Assembly (NCBI GenBank): GCA_014529385.2
Contig: CM043966.1
Span: forward strand, 101,351,587-101,415,586
DNA from: Adiantum capillus-veneris
Taxonomy: Eukaryota; Streptophyta; Polypodiopsida; Polypodiales; Pteridaceae
DNA length: 64,000 nt
Reading direction: 5' to 3'
The notes under the pieces are model-generated. The model did not search any database, had not been told where the DNA came from, and saw only the letters and a program-made list of their open reading frames with translations. Position numbers and translations under genes: made by a program. This document shows, piece after piece, positions 64,000 through 64,000 of the stretch (positions are counted from its first letter, which is position 1; each line of letters begins with the position of its first letter).

Positions 64000-64000
64000 G

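Larger units (their letters stand above)
46772..64000 (-). mobile_element. element F1 (Tat-like gypsy), interrupted by F2 and running off the window
   Basis: On the minus strand: a leader ORF remnant (to 64000), ORF b remnant, gag (63500-62108), then the F2 insertion, then protease, RT, RNase H, second RNase H, integrase (53029-49171), PPT and 3' LTR (49143-46772). The polyprotein reads across the F2 site without loss (RDLVDI before, LPTMDAHIKGQR after). The 5' LTR lies beyond 64000. Many stops and frameshifts mean it is older than F2. Confidence 0.82.

Overview
The window looks like intergenic DNA from a land plant with a large, repeat-rich nuclear genome. Almost everything recognisable is retrotransposon sequence: plant-type Ty3/gypsy LTR elements, a tRNA-Asp-like primer site, one LINE, and many GA/CT microsatellites. 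No host gene, rRNA, tRNA or CRISPR array is recognisable. The coding style is compatible with ferns or gymnosperms, but that is an inference and the sequence does not name a species.

Left block (1-31444). A tandem complex of family A occupies 1070-26452, laid out LTR - interior 1 (gag only) - LTR - interior 2 (gag, protease, RT, two RNase H domains, integrase) - LTR, with a 4-bp GTAC repeat at its outer ends. The shared middle LTR is split by element B (8013-17183), a young, structurally complete LTR retrotransposon with 571-bp LTRs, a CCACT target duplication, a tRNA-Asp-type primer site and a PPT. B codes only for gag, a protease-like domain, and a small accessory protein near its 3' end. 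To the right come the 3' end of an unrelated element (D) and a 5'-truncated relative of A (27806-31444).

Middle block (31445-46771). A decayed element C carries RT, RNase H and integrase, then the same protease-like region, fourfold W-V/I-P-K block, internal purine tract, internal TATA, acceptor-like signal, accessory ORF and LTR end as element B. C may be, or derive from, an autonomous relative of B. It is followed by a gag fragment, a foldback or TIR-like element (39192-40412), a LINE (41838-45460) broken by another repeat, microsatellites, and an integrase fragment (G).

Right block (46772-64000), all minus strand. Element F1 is inserted in the G integrase, and element F2 (53030-62107) is inserted inside the F1 polyprotein between gag and protease. 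F1 and F2 belong to the same dual-RNase-H (Tat-like) clade as interior 2 of A. F2 is nearly intact, with few lesions. Its leader holds a 167-codon ORF plus two paralogous ~70-codon ORFs; related leader ORFs recur in F1 and in A.

Two candidate novelties stand out. One is the 3' module of B and C: an internal purine tract, a TATA box, a CTAAC branch point with acceptor, and a conserved acidic accessory protein. The other is the leader ORF cluster (twin ~70-aa ORFs and a 167-aa ORF) of the A/F clade.
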